NCBI RefSeq assembly: GCF_022808325.1
Contig: NZ_JALGCL010000002.1
Span: forward strand, 459,908 to 523,907
Source of the DNA: Cognatiluteimonas sedimenti
Lineage (GTDB): Bacteria; Pseudomonadota; Gammaproteobacteria; Xanthomonadales; Xanthomonadaceae
Reading direction: 5' to 3'
DNA length: 64,000 bases
Below the pieces are notes generated by a model. That model saw only the letters and a list, made by a program, of their open reading frames with translations, did no database searches and was not told where the DNA came from. Both the position numbers and the translations under genes were made by a program. This document shows, piece by piece, positions 27,847 through 36,572 of the stretch. The first letter of the stretch is position 1, and the number at the start of each line of letters is the position of its first letter.

Positions 27847-29394
27847 TCAGTCGGTGTCGATCCGCAGCGTGATTCCCAGGGCTGCGAAGGCTTCCGGTTC
27901 CTCGGCGAGGTCGGCATGCAGCAGGGGGCGTGCCTCGAGCCAGCGCCTGGGCAAGGACAGCACCAGGGTGTCGCGGTCCGCCTGCAGGCGCAGATCGGGC
28001 AGGGCACCCGTTTCGTGCGAACGATGCAGCAGTACCGCCAGCCGCAGCAGCGCCGCCTTGCGCCGGGTCGCCGCCAGCAGGCGGTCGGGGATCAGGTCGA
28101 ACGCCGATTTGGGCACGTTGCGCCGGTGCGTGCGCACCAGCGCCGCCAGCACCCGCTGCTCCTGTACCGAGAAGCCGGCGATGTCGGAATGCTGCAGCAC
28201 GTATGCCCCATGCACCTGGTACTGGCTGTGGGCGATGGCCAGTCCGAGTTCGTGCAGGCGCGCGGCCCAGGCCAGCATCAGGCGGTCGTCGGGTTCCAGC
28301 TGCCAGGCGCCGCAGACGCGATCGTGGAACTGCAGCGCGGTTGCGGCCACCCGCGCGGCCTGCGCGGCGTCGACGCCATAGCGCTGCATCAGCGCCTGCA
28401 CCGAGGCGTCGCGCGGATCGTCGGCGCCGCCGCGCCCGAGCATGTCGTGCAGCACGCCTTCGCGCAGCGCGGCCTTGCTCACGGCCATGCGTTCCAGCCC
28501 GAGCGTGGCGAAGGCCGCTTCCAGCACCAGCACGCCGCCGGCGATGATCGGGCGGCGCTCGGCCGACAGCGAGGGCAGGTCGATGGCGTCGATGCGGCCG
28601 GCCGCGAGCAGGCGGTCGCGCACCTGCGGCAGCGCCGGCGCGGTGATCGCGCCCTTGGTGAGCTTCATTGCCGCGCAGATGTCGCCCACGGCCTTGATCG
28701 TGCCCGAGGCGCCCAGCGTCTCGTGCCAGCCCACGTGCCGGTAGACGCCGGCAAACTGCTGGAACTGCGCGCCCACCTCGAGCAGGGCCTCCTTCCAGCG
28801 CTTCCTGGTCAGCTTGCCGTCGCCGAAGAAGCGGGCCGTGGTCGCCACGCAGCCCAGCTGCAGGCTTTCGCGCTCGACCGCATCCAGGCCGGTGCCGATG
28901 ATGCACTCGGTGGACCCACCGCCGATATCGATCACCAGCCGCAACTGTCCCGGCCGCGGCGGTTGCGCGTGGGCCACGCCCAGGTAGATCAGGCGCGCCT
29001 CCTCGCGGCCGGAAATGATCTCGATCGCATGGCCGAGGGCGGTCTCGGCCGGGACCAGGAACGCCTGCGGCGCGGCCAGCTGGCGCACGGTGTTGGTGGC
29101 CACCGCGCGCACGCGTTGCGGCGGGATGTCGCGCAGGCGCTGGCCGAAGCGCGCCAGGCACTCCAGCGCGCGCTTGCGCACGTCCGCGCGCAGGCCGCCG
29201 TTGCCGTCCAGGCCCTCGGCCAGCCGCACCATCTCGCGCAGGCGGTCGACCGTGCGCAGTTGCCCGAGCACGTAGCGCGACACCACCATGTGGAAACTGT
29301 TGGATCCCAGGTCGATGGCGGCGAGCAGGTCGCCGTCCTGCAGCGGCAGGGCGACCGAGCGTGGATGCAGGTGGGTGTGCGCAGCGTCGTTCAT
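27847..29394 (-). CDS. ppx: Exopolyphosphatase
   Basis: Ppx releases phosphate from polyphosphate ends; family members can also hydrolyse pppGpp. The 515-residue product has ASKHA motifs AAIDLGSNSFHMVV, VIDIGGGSTECIIG and HETLGASGTIKAV, and a C-terminal HD-like helical region (WAARLHELGLAIAHSQYQVHGAYVL). It follows ppk with 8 nt between them; a GTG at 29412 would overlap ppk. Together they set polyphosphate level. It is the last gene of the phoB-phoR-ppk-ppx run. Confidence 0.96.
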   Translation of the reverse strand: MNDAAHTHLHPRSVALPLQDGDLLAAIDLGSNSFHMVVSRYVLGQLRTVDRLREMVRLAEGLDGNGGLRADVRKRALECLARFGQRLRDIPPQRVRAVATNTVRQLAAPQAFLVPAETALGHAIEIISGREEARLIYLGVAHAQPPRPGQLRLVIDIGGGSTECIIGTGLDAVERESLQLGCVATTARFFGDGKLTRKRWKEALLEVGAQFQQFAGVYRHVGWHETLGASGTIKAVGDICAAMKLTKGAITAPALPQVRDRLLAAGRIDAIDLPSLSAERRPIIAGGVLVLEAAFATLGLERMAVSKAALREGVLHDMLGRGGADDPRDASVQALMQRYGVDAAQAARVAATALQFHDRVCGAWQLEPDDRLMLAWAARLHELGLAIAHSQYQVHGAYVLQHSDIAGFSVQEQRVLAALVRTHRRNVPKSAFDLIPDRLLAATRRKAALLRLAVLLHRSHETGALPDLRLQADRDTLVLSLPRRWLEARPLLHADLAEEPEAFAALGITLRIDTD

Positions 29395-29402
29395 GGTTGG
29401 GC

Positions 29403-31556
29403 TCAGCCGCACAGCTTGGCCAGCAACGCGGCCTGCGCCGAATGCGGCATGGCGTCCGTCTCCGGGACGAGGTGGCGATAGCTGCCGTCGGCCTGCAGTT
29501 CCCAGGCGTTGAGGTTGTCGGCGAGGTAGTTGTCGAGCGCTTCGCCCTTGACCCGCGCCGCCAGTTCCGGCTCCAGGATGGGGAAGCAGACTTCGACCCG
29601 GCGCAACAGGTTGCGCTCGAGCCAGTCGGCGCTGGCGCAGAACAGCTCCGGCGCATCGGCGTTGGCGAACCAGTACACGCGGCTGTGCTCGAGGAAGCGA
29701 CCCACGATCGAGCGCACGCGGATGTTGTCGGAAACCCCCGGCAGTCCCGGGCGCAGGGTGCAGGCGCCGCGCACGACCAGGTCGATCGACACCCCGGCCT
29801 GCGACGCGGCGTACAGCGCGCGGACCACCTGCGGCTCGTTGAGCGCGTTCATCTTGGCGATGATGCGCGCGGGCCTGCCGGCGCGCGCGTGCCTGGTTTC
29901 GCGTTCGATCCGTTGCAGCAGGCCGGCGTGCAGGGTGAACGGCGACTGCAGCAGTCGCTTGAGTTTCGTCGCCGGTGCCAGCCCGGACAGCTGCTGGAAG
30001 ACCTGGTGGACGTCGTTGCCGATGTCGGTGTCGGCGGTGACCAGGCCGATATCGGTGTAGGCGCGCGCGGTGCCGGCGTGGTAGTTGCCCGTGCCCATGT
30101 GCACGTAGCGGCGCAGCTTGCGGCCTTCCCGGCGCACGATCAGCAGCATCTTGGCGTGGGTCTTGAAGCCGACCACGCCGTAGACCACCTGCACCCCGGC
30201 TTCCTGCAGGCGGTCGGCGAAGCCGAGGTTGGCTTCCTCGTCGAAGCGCGCGCGCAGTTCCACCACCGCGGTCACGTCCTTGCCGTTGCGCGCGGCCTGC
30301 ACCAGCGCATCGACGATCGCCGAGTCCTTGCCGGTGCGGTAGAGCGTCTGCTTGATCGCCAGCACGTTCGGATCCTCGGCGGCCTGCTTGACCAGCTCCA
30401 GCACCGGGGTGAAGGCATCGAATGGATGGTGCAGCAGCACGTCGCCGTCGCGCACGCGCTCGAAGATCGCATCGCCGCCGGCCAGCTTGCGGGGCTGGAA
30501 CGGCGGGTATTTCAGTTCCGGGCGCTGCACCAGGTCGTAGACCTGGATCACGCGGTTGAGGTTGACCGGGCCGTCGATGCGGTAGACCGCTTCATCCGGC
30601 AGTTCGAAGTTCTCAAGCAGCGTGCGCACGATGGGCTTCGGGCAGTTGCGCGCGATCTCCAGCCGCATTGCCCGCAGGTAGCCGCGGCCGACCAGTTCGT
30701 CGCGCAGCGCGAGCGCCAGGTTCTCGACCTCCTCCTCGTCGACGATCAACTCGGAGTTGCGGGTGACGCGGAACTGGTAGGCGCCCTTGACCTCCATCCC
30801 CGGGAACATCTCGTCGACGAACGCCGACAGCACGGCCGACAGGAACACGAAGTCGTGCTCGCCGCCGGAGACCTTCTGCGGCAGCTGGATGATGCGTGGC
30901 AGCGAGCGCGGCGCGCGCACGATCGCCAGGTGCCCGGCGCGCCCGAACGCATCGCGGCCCTTGAGCACGACCACGATGTTGAGCGACTTGTTGAGGATCT
31001 TCGGGAACGGGTGCGCCGGGTCGAGCCCCAATGGCGACAGCACCGGCATGATCTCGTCGCGGAAATAGGCGCGCAGCCAGCGGGTCTGCCTGGCGTTCCA
31101 GTGGTCGCGCGCCAGCACGCGCACGCCGGCTTCGCCCAGTGCCGGGCGCAGCACCTCGTTCCAGCAGCGGTATTGCGCCTGCACCAGCTCCGCGGCGCGG
31201 TCGTGGATGCGCTTGAGCACGGTCGCCGGCGGCAACCCGTCGGGCGCCGGCGGCAGGTCGAAATCCAGCGCGTGGCGCACCGTGGCAGCGCGGATCTCGA
31301 AGAATTCGTCGAGGTTGGTGCAGGAGATGCAGAGGAACCGCAAACGCTCAAGCAGCGGCACCAGCGGATCCTGCGCCTGGGCCAGCACCCGGAAATTGAA
31401 GTCCAGCTGCGACAGTTCGCGGTTGGCGTAAAGCGCCGGGTCGCGCAGCGGATCGTCGGATTGCGGGTCCGGCGGCATCGCCGGCGCAAGCGCGGGAATC
31501 GCCGCGACGCGGTTGGCGGCATGCTTTTTCGACGGCTTGCCCGACGACTTGTTCAC
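29403..31556 (-). CDS. ppk1: Polyphosphate kinase 1
   Basis: PPK1 makes polyphosphate from ATP at the membrane. The 717-residue product has the N domain (YANRELSQLDFNFRVL, CTNLDEFFEIR), the head domain, and two catalytic domains. The autophosphorylated His is in VGFKTHAKMLL; RYVHMGTGNYHAGTARAYTDIG and RRVEVCFPILEPEL follow. The start is GTG at 31556, overlapping the phoR stop in GTGA (31556-31553), which implies translational coupling. A Lys-rich N-terminal leader precedes the family homology. Confidence 0.97.
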   Translation of the reverse strand: MNKSSGKPSKKHAANRVAAIPALAPAMPPDPQSDDPLRDPALYANRELSQLDFNFRVLAQAQDPLVPLLERLRFLCISCTNLDEFFEIRAATVRHALDFDLPPAPDGLPPATVLKRIHDRAAELVQAQYRCWNEVLRPALGEAGVRVLARDHWNARQTRWLRAYFRDEIMPVLSPLGLDPAHPFPKILNKSLNIVVVLKGRDAFGRAGHLAIVRAPRSLPRIIQLPQKVSGGEHDFVFLSAVLSAFVDEMFPGMEVKGAYQFRVTRNSELIVDEEEVENLALALRDELVGRGYLRAMRLEIARNCPKPIVRTLLENFELPDEAVYRIDGPVNLNRVIQVYDLVQRPELKYPPFQPRKLAGGDAIFERVRDGDVLLHHPFDAFTPVLELVKQAAEDPNVLAIKQTLYRTGKDSAIVDALVQAARNGKDVTAVVELRARFDEEANLGFADRLQEAGVQVVYGVVGFKTHAKMLLIVRREGRKLRRYVHMGTGNYHAGTARAYTDIGLVTADTDIGNDVHQVFQQLSGLAPATKLKRLLQSPFTLHAGLLQRIERETRHARAGRPARIIAKMNALNEPQVVRALYAASQAGVSIDLVVRGACTLRPGLPGVSDNIRVRSIVGRFLEHSRVYWFANADAPELFCASADWLERNLLRRVEVCFPILEPELAARVKGEALDNYLADNLNAWELQADGSYRHLVPETDAMPHSAQAALLAKLCG

Positions 31557-32881
31557 GCGATGCTCCAGGTGTCCTGCGGCTGGCGCGAACGCACGCGCGC
31601 GGCGCCAAAATGGCAGGAGAAGGTGCTGCCGCGCCCGACCTCGCTCTCGACCTCCAGCCACGCCTGGTGCAGTCCCAGCACGTGCTTGACGATCGCCAGG
31701 CCCAGCCCGGTACCGCCGCTTTCTCGCGAACGGCTGGTCGACACGCGGTAGAAGCGCTCGGTGATCCGCGGCAGGTGAGCGGCGGGAATGCCGAAGCCGC
31801 TGTCGCGTACCGACAGCACCGCGCCGCCGTCGGCGTCGCGCCTGAGCCCGATCTCGATCGTGCCGCCGGCCGGCGTATAGCGCACCGCATTGCTCACGAG
31901 GTTGGAGAAGGCGCTGTGCAGTTCCTTGGTGGAGCCCCACAGGTCGACGCCGGCGGCATCCTCGATGCTGATCGCGTGGCGTTTCTGGCTGAGCGCTTCG
32001 GCCTCGCGCCTGAGCGTCGCCAGCATCGGGGCCATCGACACCTCCTCGTCGGCCAGCGCTTCCTGCGCTTCCAGCCGCGACAGCGTCAGCAGGTCCTCGA
32101 CCAGCTGGGTCATGCGTTGCGACTGGCGCTGCATTTCCGCCAGCATCGGCGCCCAGTCCGGATGCTCGGCCGGATCCAGCATCTCCAGGTAGCCGTGCAC
32201 CACCGTCAGCGGCGTGCGCAGTTCATGCGAGACGTTGGCCACGAAGTCCCGGCGCATCTGTTCCAGCCGGGTCAGCCGGCTGACGTCGCGCGCGACCAGC
32301 AGCCACAGGTCCTCGGAATAGGCGATCAGGCGCAGGCTCAGGCGCAGGTCCGGATCGACCGGCGACGCCGCATCGGTCAACGGCTCGGCGTTGCGGCCGG
32401 CGGCGAGCCAGTGCGCGACCGGCAGCGGTTGCAGCCGCTCGCCCAGCGCGGCGTCGACGTCGCGCGGGTAACGCAGCCCCAGCAGCGCAGTCGCCGCGGC
32501 GTTGAACCAGGCGATCCGCTGGCTGTTGCGCTCGACCACCACGACCGCATCCGGCAGTGCGTCCGCCACCGCGCGGTAAGCGCGCAGCATTCCGATCAGG
32601 CGCCGCTTGTGCTCGCGCATTTCCTGCTGGCCCCGGTGCAGCAGGCGGTCGAGCTCGTTCCAGACGCCGGTGCCGGGCGATGGCTCGAAGCGCTGGCGCG
32701 CGGTCAGGCGCAGCAGTACCCCGCGCAGCTTCCAGTAGTGCCAGGCGACCACGCCGAGCGCGGCGAGCGCCAGCACCAGGCCCGGGTGGCCCAGCACCAC
32801 GCCAAGCGCAAGCGCGGCTGCCAGCACCAGCGCGAGCTGGCCGAGCGTCTTGAACCATGCGGTGCGGGCGCGGGGTGGCAT
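31553..32881 (-). CDS. phoR: Phosphate-regulon sensor histidine kinase
   Basis: PhoR phosphorylates PhoB when phosphate is scarce and acts as a phosphatase when it is plentiful. The 442-residue product has two membrane helices in residues 12-47, a PAS domain (~100-200, DALPDAVVVVERNSQRIAWFN), and the H-box FVANVSHELRTPLTVVHGY. The ATPase domain has the N-box SNLVSNAVRYTP, DSGFGIP and GTGLGLAIVKHV. The stop overlaps the ppk start. It follows phoB after 62 nt. Confidence 0.96.
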   Translation of the reverse strand: MPPRARTAWFKTLGQLALVLAAALALGVVLGHPGLVLALAALGVVAWHYWKLRGVLLRLTARQRFEPSPGTGVWNELDRLLHRGQQEMREHKRRLIGMLRAYRAVADALPDAVVVVERNSQRIAWFNAAATALLGLRYPRDVDAALGERLQPLPVAHWLAAGRNAEPLTDAASPVDPDLRLSLRLIAYSEDLWLLVARDVSRLTRLEQMRRDFVANVSHELRTPLTVVHGYLEMLDPAEHPDWAPMLAEMQRQSQRMTQLVEDLLTLSRLEAQEALADEEVSMAPMLATLRREAEALSQKRHAISIEDAAGVDLWGSTKELHSAFSNLVSNAVRYTPAGGTIEIGLRRDADGGAVLSVRDSGFGIPAAHLPRITERFYRVSTSRSRESGGTGLGLAIVKHVLGLHQAWLEVESEVGRGSTFSCHFGAARVRSRQPQDTWSIA

Positions 32882-32943
32882 CGGGCTAGTCTAGGCAATC
32901 GCGGCGGCGGCGGCTGGGAGCGGGCCGCGCGACGGTCGGGGAT

Positions 32944-33645
32944 TCAGGCCGCGGCCGAGAAACGGTAGCCGGCGCCGCGCACGGTCTGCACCATCGCGTC
33001 GAGCCGCGTCGGTTCCAGGGTCTTGCGCAGGCGGCGGATGTGCACGTCGACGGTGCGCTCCTCGACGTAGACGCTGCCGCCCCAGACATGGTCGAGCAGT
33101 TGCGAGCGGCTGTAGACGCGCTCGGGGTGGGTCATGAAGAAATGCAGCAGGCGGTATTCGGTGGGCCCGATGGGCACGGCTTCGTCGTGGCCATCGACGC
33201 GGGCGTAGACGCGGTGCGCGGCGCCATCGATGCGCAACGCACCGACGGCGATGCTGCCGTCCTCATCGTCCTCGCGCGCACGACGCATGACCGCGCGGAT
33301 CCGCGCCAGCAGTTCCCGCGCAGAGAACGGCTTTACCACGTAGTCGTCGACGCCGGCCTCGAGCCCGCCGACGCGATCGTTCTCCTCGCCGCGCGCGGTC
33401 AGCATGATGATCGGCACCTCGCGGGTGAGGGCGTCCTTGCGCCAGCGCCGCGCCAGCTCCAGGCCGCTGGTGCCCGGCAGCATCCAGTCGAGCAGGATCA
33501 GGTCGGGGACGCGGTCGGCGATCGCGGCCTGCGCCTCGCGGGCGTCGCCGGCGTGCGCCGGTTCGTAGTCGCCCTTGCGCAGCGCGAACGCGACCATGTC
33601 GCGGATCGCGGGTTCATCGTCGACGATCAGGATGCGCTTCTGCAT
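32944..33645 (-). CDS. phoB: Phosphate-regulon response regulator
   Basis: The 233-residue OmpR-type regulator has the receiver acidic pair at residues 9-10 (DDE), phospho-acceptor Asp53 (LILLDWMLPG), Thr in MLTARGEE and Lys in YVVKPFSARELLARI. The C-terminal winged helix contains LLHFFMTHPERVYSRSQLLDHVWGG and the recognition region EERTVDVHIRRLRKTLE. ATG 33645 starts at KRILIVDDEP. A Pho-box-like site lies 39-67 nt upstream, suggesting autoregulation as in E. coli. Confidence 0.97.
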   Translation of the reverse strand: MQKRILIVDDEPAIRDMVAFALRKGDYEPAHAGDAREAQAAIADRVPDLILLDWMLPGTSGLELARRWRKDALTREVPIIMLTARGEENDRVGGLEAGVDDYVVKPFSARELLARIRAVMRRAREDDEDGSIAVGALRIDGAAHRVYARVDGHDEAVPIGPTEYRLLHFFMTHPERVYSRSQLLDHVWGGSVYVEERTVDVHIRRLRKTLEPTRLDAMVQTVRGAGYRFSAAA

Positions 33646-33683
33646 GGCGGGGCTGTGGTGGTGGCTCCGGTTGCCGGCATTAG

Positions 33684-33712
33684 ACGACACTTTCATGACT
33701 GTCCGGTGACAG
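33684..33712 (-). promoter_or_regulatory. Candidate Pho box upstream of phoB
   Basis: On the coding strand three heptamers start exactly 11 bp apart: CTGTCAC (33712-33706), CAGTCAT (33701-33695) and GTGTCGT (33690-33684). PhoB binds tandem CTGTCA[TC] repeats with 11-bp period. The first two match at 7 and 6 of 7 positions, and the third is weaker. The site lies 39-67 nt before phoB, as expected for autoactivation. Confidence 0.72.
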
Positions 33713-33997
33713 GGAGAAAGATGGCCTTGCGCCGCGGAATACCGTGGCGGGGCGCGCGTCCCGGGCAAGGCGGCACCCGTAGCTCCTCGTTATTGGCTGG
33801 GTTGTGCCGCGTCGCCCGGGACGCCCCCGATACCGGGGCGACCTGGTGGAACTTGCCGTGAGGCAACGCGCTGCGTTGCGGCGCTGGCGATTGAAACGAC
33901 AAGCCCCGCGTTGCAGGGGAGGTCGGGCGCCCGCGCCCTGGGCTCCCGTGGACCTCCCGGCCCTAATCCAGAAGATGCGGGAACCCGGCCTGCACTG
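33713..33997. other. Intergenic region with several stable hairpins
   Basis: There is no convincing gene between the phoB control region and the protease gene. On the plus strand I see a GTCGCCC/GGGCGAC stem enclosing CCCCGATACCGGGG (33811-33842), TTGCC/GGCAA (33853-33866), GCAACGC/GCGTTGC (33864-33880), a CCCC/GGGG hairpin at 33904-33919, and GGGAGGTC/GACCTCCC (33917-33958). This density suggests a structured RNA on one strand or a cluster of palindromic repeats. I find no obvious promoter. Confidence 0.35.
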
Positions 33998-35590
33998 CTA
34001 CCGCCGATCCAGGTCCTCGTCGCGGATGCCCTGGCGGCGCAGTTCCAGCACCGTCGGGGTGATGGCCGCGATCCGCGCGTCGATGCGGGCGCGGGCGTAG
34101 TAGTCGACGTCGTCGCGCTTCTTCAGGATGTTGAGCTGCACCAACGCCTGTTCCGGGCGGCCGTTGAGGTAGGCGGCCTCGGCATAGGCTTCGCCGGCGC
34201 GGACCGGGTCCCCGGCGATCTCGCTGGCGCGGGCGAAGGTCTGCTGGAACACCGGATCTTCCGTGGCGCTGCCCAACAGCGGCCGCAGCAGCGCCTGCGC
34301 GCGCTTGCCCGCGGCCGGGGTATTGCGCTCGGCGAGCATCCCCGCATGGGTCAATGCCACCGCCCGGTTGTTCGGCATGCGCGCCGACAATGCGTCGAAG
34401 CGCGCATCGGCGGCGGCGGTCTTGCCCGAGCGCGCCTCGGCCTGGGCCAGCGCCAAAGCCAGCCACACGTCGCCGGGATGCGCCGCCAGCAGCGGTTCCA
34501 GTTCGGCAGCAGCCTCGCCCGCATGGCCGTCAAGGTAGTGCGCCAGCGCCAGCCCGTAGCGCTGCGCATCGTCCAGCTTGCCGGCGCGGGCAATGCGGTC
34601 GTATTCGCGCACCGCGGCCGCGGGGGTGTCGGCGCTGAGCACGCGCATGCGCTCGTGCGCCCACGGGAACTGCCCGCTGGCGCCGCCCGCGCCCGCGCTT
34701 GCGGCAATCCGCAGCGAGGCTGGCAGCAACGGATTGTCGCTGGCGACGGCGCTGGGCACGAACGGCCGCTCCTCCCCGGCCATCTGCCGGGCGCGGTCGC
34801 GCGCCTCGCTGATGCGGGTGGTCGTCACCGGATGGGTCTGCAGGTAGTCGGGCGTGCCCTCGCGGCTGCCATCGAGGTTGCTGCGCACCACGGACTGCAA
34901 CTGCGCGAAGAAGCCCGCCATCGCCGCCGGGTCGTAGCCGGCGCGGGCCAGGGTGCGGATGCCGATGCGGTCGGCCTCGGATTCGTTGCCCCGGGTGTAG
35001 TCGATCTGCCGCTGCGCCATCAGCCCCTGGGCCGACATCACCGCCGCCATCATCGCGTCGTCGCTCGAGTTCCCGCCGCTGCTCTGCGCCACGGCGATGG
35101 CGCCCAGCATCGCCAGCAGGATCGGGATGCTGTCGCGCTGTGCGCGTTCCACCGCGCGCAGCACGTGCGACTGGGTGACGTGGGCAATTTCGTGCGACAT
35201 CACCGCGGCCACCTCGTCCTCGCTGTCGGCGGCGAGGACCAGCCCGGCGTTGACCGCAATGTATCCGCCCAGGGTGGCGAAGGCGTTGATGTCGCGCTGG
35301 CGCAGCAGGAAAAAGGTGAAGCGCTGCTTGGGATTGTCGCTGGAGGCGCCAAGGCGCTCGCCGATGGCCTGCAGCCACCCGCCCAGCAGGGGATCGTCGA
35401 GGGTGTAGCCGTAATTGCGCAGCTGGCTCAGCATCATCGCGCCGTACTGCTCCTGCTGCGCCGGCGACAGTACCCCGGCGGCCGAGGAGCCGATGTCCGG
35501 CAAACGGGTGTCCTGCGCGGCCCCTGCGGCAGGCAGCAGCACGGCGGCGATGGCGAGCGTCAGGACGGCGGCGGCGTTGGCGGGGCGCAT
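33998..35590 (-). CDS. BepA-like M48 metalloprotease with TPR domain
   Basis: The 530-residue protein has a Sec signal peptide (residues 1-25, ending GAA|QD), then an M48 zinc protease domain with the HExxH motif in VMSHEIAHVTQSH and the third ligand in NESEADRIG. The C-terminal half has TPR-like helices (LAHYLDGHAGEAAAELEPLLAAHPGD). This is the BepA/YfgC layout. Such periplasmic proteases assist LptD assembly or degrade stalled outer-membrane proteins. BepA in E. coli is shorter (487 aa). It diverges from the glutaredoxin gene. Confidence 0.9.
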   Translation of the reverse strand: MRPANAAAVLTLAIAAVLLPAAGAAQDTRLPDIGSSAAGVLSPAQQEQYGAMMLSQLRNYGYTLDDPLLGGWLQAIGERLGASSDNPKQRFTFFLLRQRDINAFATLGGYIAVNAGLVLAADSEDEVAAVMSHEIAHVTQSHVLRAVERAQRDSIPILLAMLGAIAVAQSSGGNSSDDAMMAAVMSAQGLMAQRQIDYTRGNESEADRIGIRTLARAGYDPAAMAGFFAQLQSVVRSNLDGSREGTPDYLQTHPVTTTRISEARDRARQMAGEERPFVPSAVASDNPLLPASLRIAASAGAGGASGQFPWAHERMRVLSADTPAAAVREYDRIARAGKLDDAQRYGLALAHYLDGHAGEAAAELEPLLAAHPGDVWLALALAQAEARSGKTAAADARFDALSARMPNNRAVALTHAGMLAERNTPAAGKRAQALLRPLLGSATEDPVFQQTFARASEIAGDPVRAGEAYAEAAYLNGRPEQALVQLNILKKRDDVDYYARARIDARIAAITPTVLELRRQGIRDEDLDRR

Positions 35591-35764
35591 GGGAACTCGG
35601 CAGGGAAAGCAGCGAATGCAGGAGGATGCCGGGCAGTGCCCGGGCCGGAGTGAACCCGCGGTTAATCCGCGATGCCCCGATATTGCCGGCAGGCGACTGG
35701 AAAAGCACGGCGGCCGTACCCATATTGGACCCTCCCGCTAGCAGCAAGTTTCCGGAGAATTTCC

Positions 35765-36061
35765 TTGAGCGAGCAGTCCGGCGCGGCCAGCGCCAATACG
35801 CCGAAGATCACCCTGTACACGTCGGCGATGTGCGGCTACTGCGTGGCCGCGAAGAATTTCCTCAAGAGCCGGGGCCTGGCCTGGGACGAGATCCGGGTCG
35901 ACCTGGAGCCAGGCGAGCGCGACCGCATGGTCGCCCGTGCCCGTCGCACCAGCGTGCCGCAGATCTTCGTCGGCGAAACCCACGTCGGTGGCTACGACGA
36001 CCTGATGGCGCTGCACCGCGCCGGCAAGCTCGAGCCGTTGCTCGCGGGCGAGGCGGCATGA
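35765..36061 (+). CDS. grxC: Glutaredoxin 3-type
   Basis: The 98-residue protein has the dithiol site CGYC in YTSAMCGYCVAAKNFL and the GSH-binding TSVPQIFV and GGYDDLMAL. I start at TTG 35765 because GGAGAA (35754-35759) lies 5 nt upstream and homology begins soon after. The frame's first ATG (35672) would add 31 unrelated residues. Glutaredoxins reduce disulfides or glutathionylated proteins; many annotations call this type GrxC. Its stop overlaps the next ATG (36058-36061). Confidence 0.9.
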   Translation: MSEQSGAASANTPKITLYTSAMCGYCVAAKNFLKSRGLAWDEIRVDLEPGERDRMVARARRTSVPQIFVGETHVGGYDDLMALHRAGKLEPLLAGEAA

Positions 36062-36450
36062 GCACGGGCGGCGACGACGATCGCATCGCCCAGTTCACCG
36101 CGTTCCGCCAGCGGATGAACGAGCGCATCCTGGCCGAACCCAACCAGGTGGTTCGGCGGTTCTTCGCGCTCGACACCCAGGCCTACCAGGCCGGCGCGCT
36201 GGACGTGAAGACCAAGGAACTGCTCGGCCTGGTCGCCTCGCTGGTGCTGCGCTGCGACGACTGCATCAGCTACCACGTCGCCCAGTGCAAGGAAGCCGGC
36301 GTGAACCGGGACGAGATGTTCGAGGCGTTCTCGGTCGGGCTGGTGGTGGGCGGTTCGATCGTGATTCCGCACCTGCGCCGCGCGGTCGATTTCCTGGATC
36401 GGCTGGAGTCCGGCGCGGCCGGGCCCACGGCGGCGCACGACCACGGCTGA
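36058..36450 (+). CDS. Carboxymuconolactone decarboxylase/AhpD-like protein
   Basis: The 130-residue protein has the CMD/AhpD fold signature LRCDDCISYHVAQCKEAG, where C-D-D-C and the following His form the redox relay of AhpD-type proteins. The core KTKELLGLVASLVLRC and EMFEAFSVGLVVGGSIVIPHLRRAVD are conserved. ATG 36058 overlaps the glutaredoxin stop in ATGA. Pairing with a glutaredoxin supports a thiol-redox role rather than a catabolic one (inference). Confidence 0.88.
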   Translation: MSTGGDDDRIAQFTAFRQRMNERILAEPNQVVRRFFALDTQAYQAGALDVKTKELLGLVASLVLRCDDCISYHVAQCKEAGVNRDEMFEAFSVGLVVGGSIVIPHLRRAVDFLDRLESGAAGPTAAHDHG

Positions 36451-36572
36451 CCCGAACCGGGCGGTCGCAGCGCCCCCTGGACCTGCAGCGAGCGCCTGCT
36501 TCCGGCATAATTCCGCGGCTCACACACGGCGCCGTACGGCTGGTACCGCGCCCACCAGTTCGGAAACCCCCA

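Noticed and set aside
33713..33997. 6S RNA in the phoB upstream spacer
   Set aside because: Hairpins are present, but I could not recognise the conserved 6S central-bubble features, and the usual zapA/ygfA context is absent. Left as an unnamed structured region.
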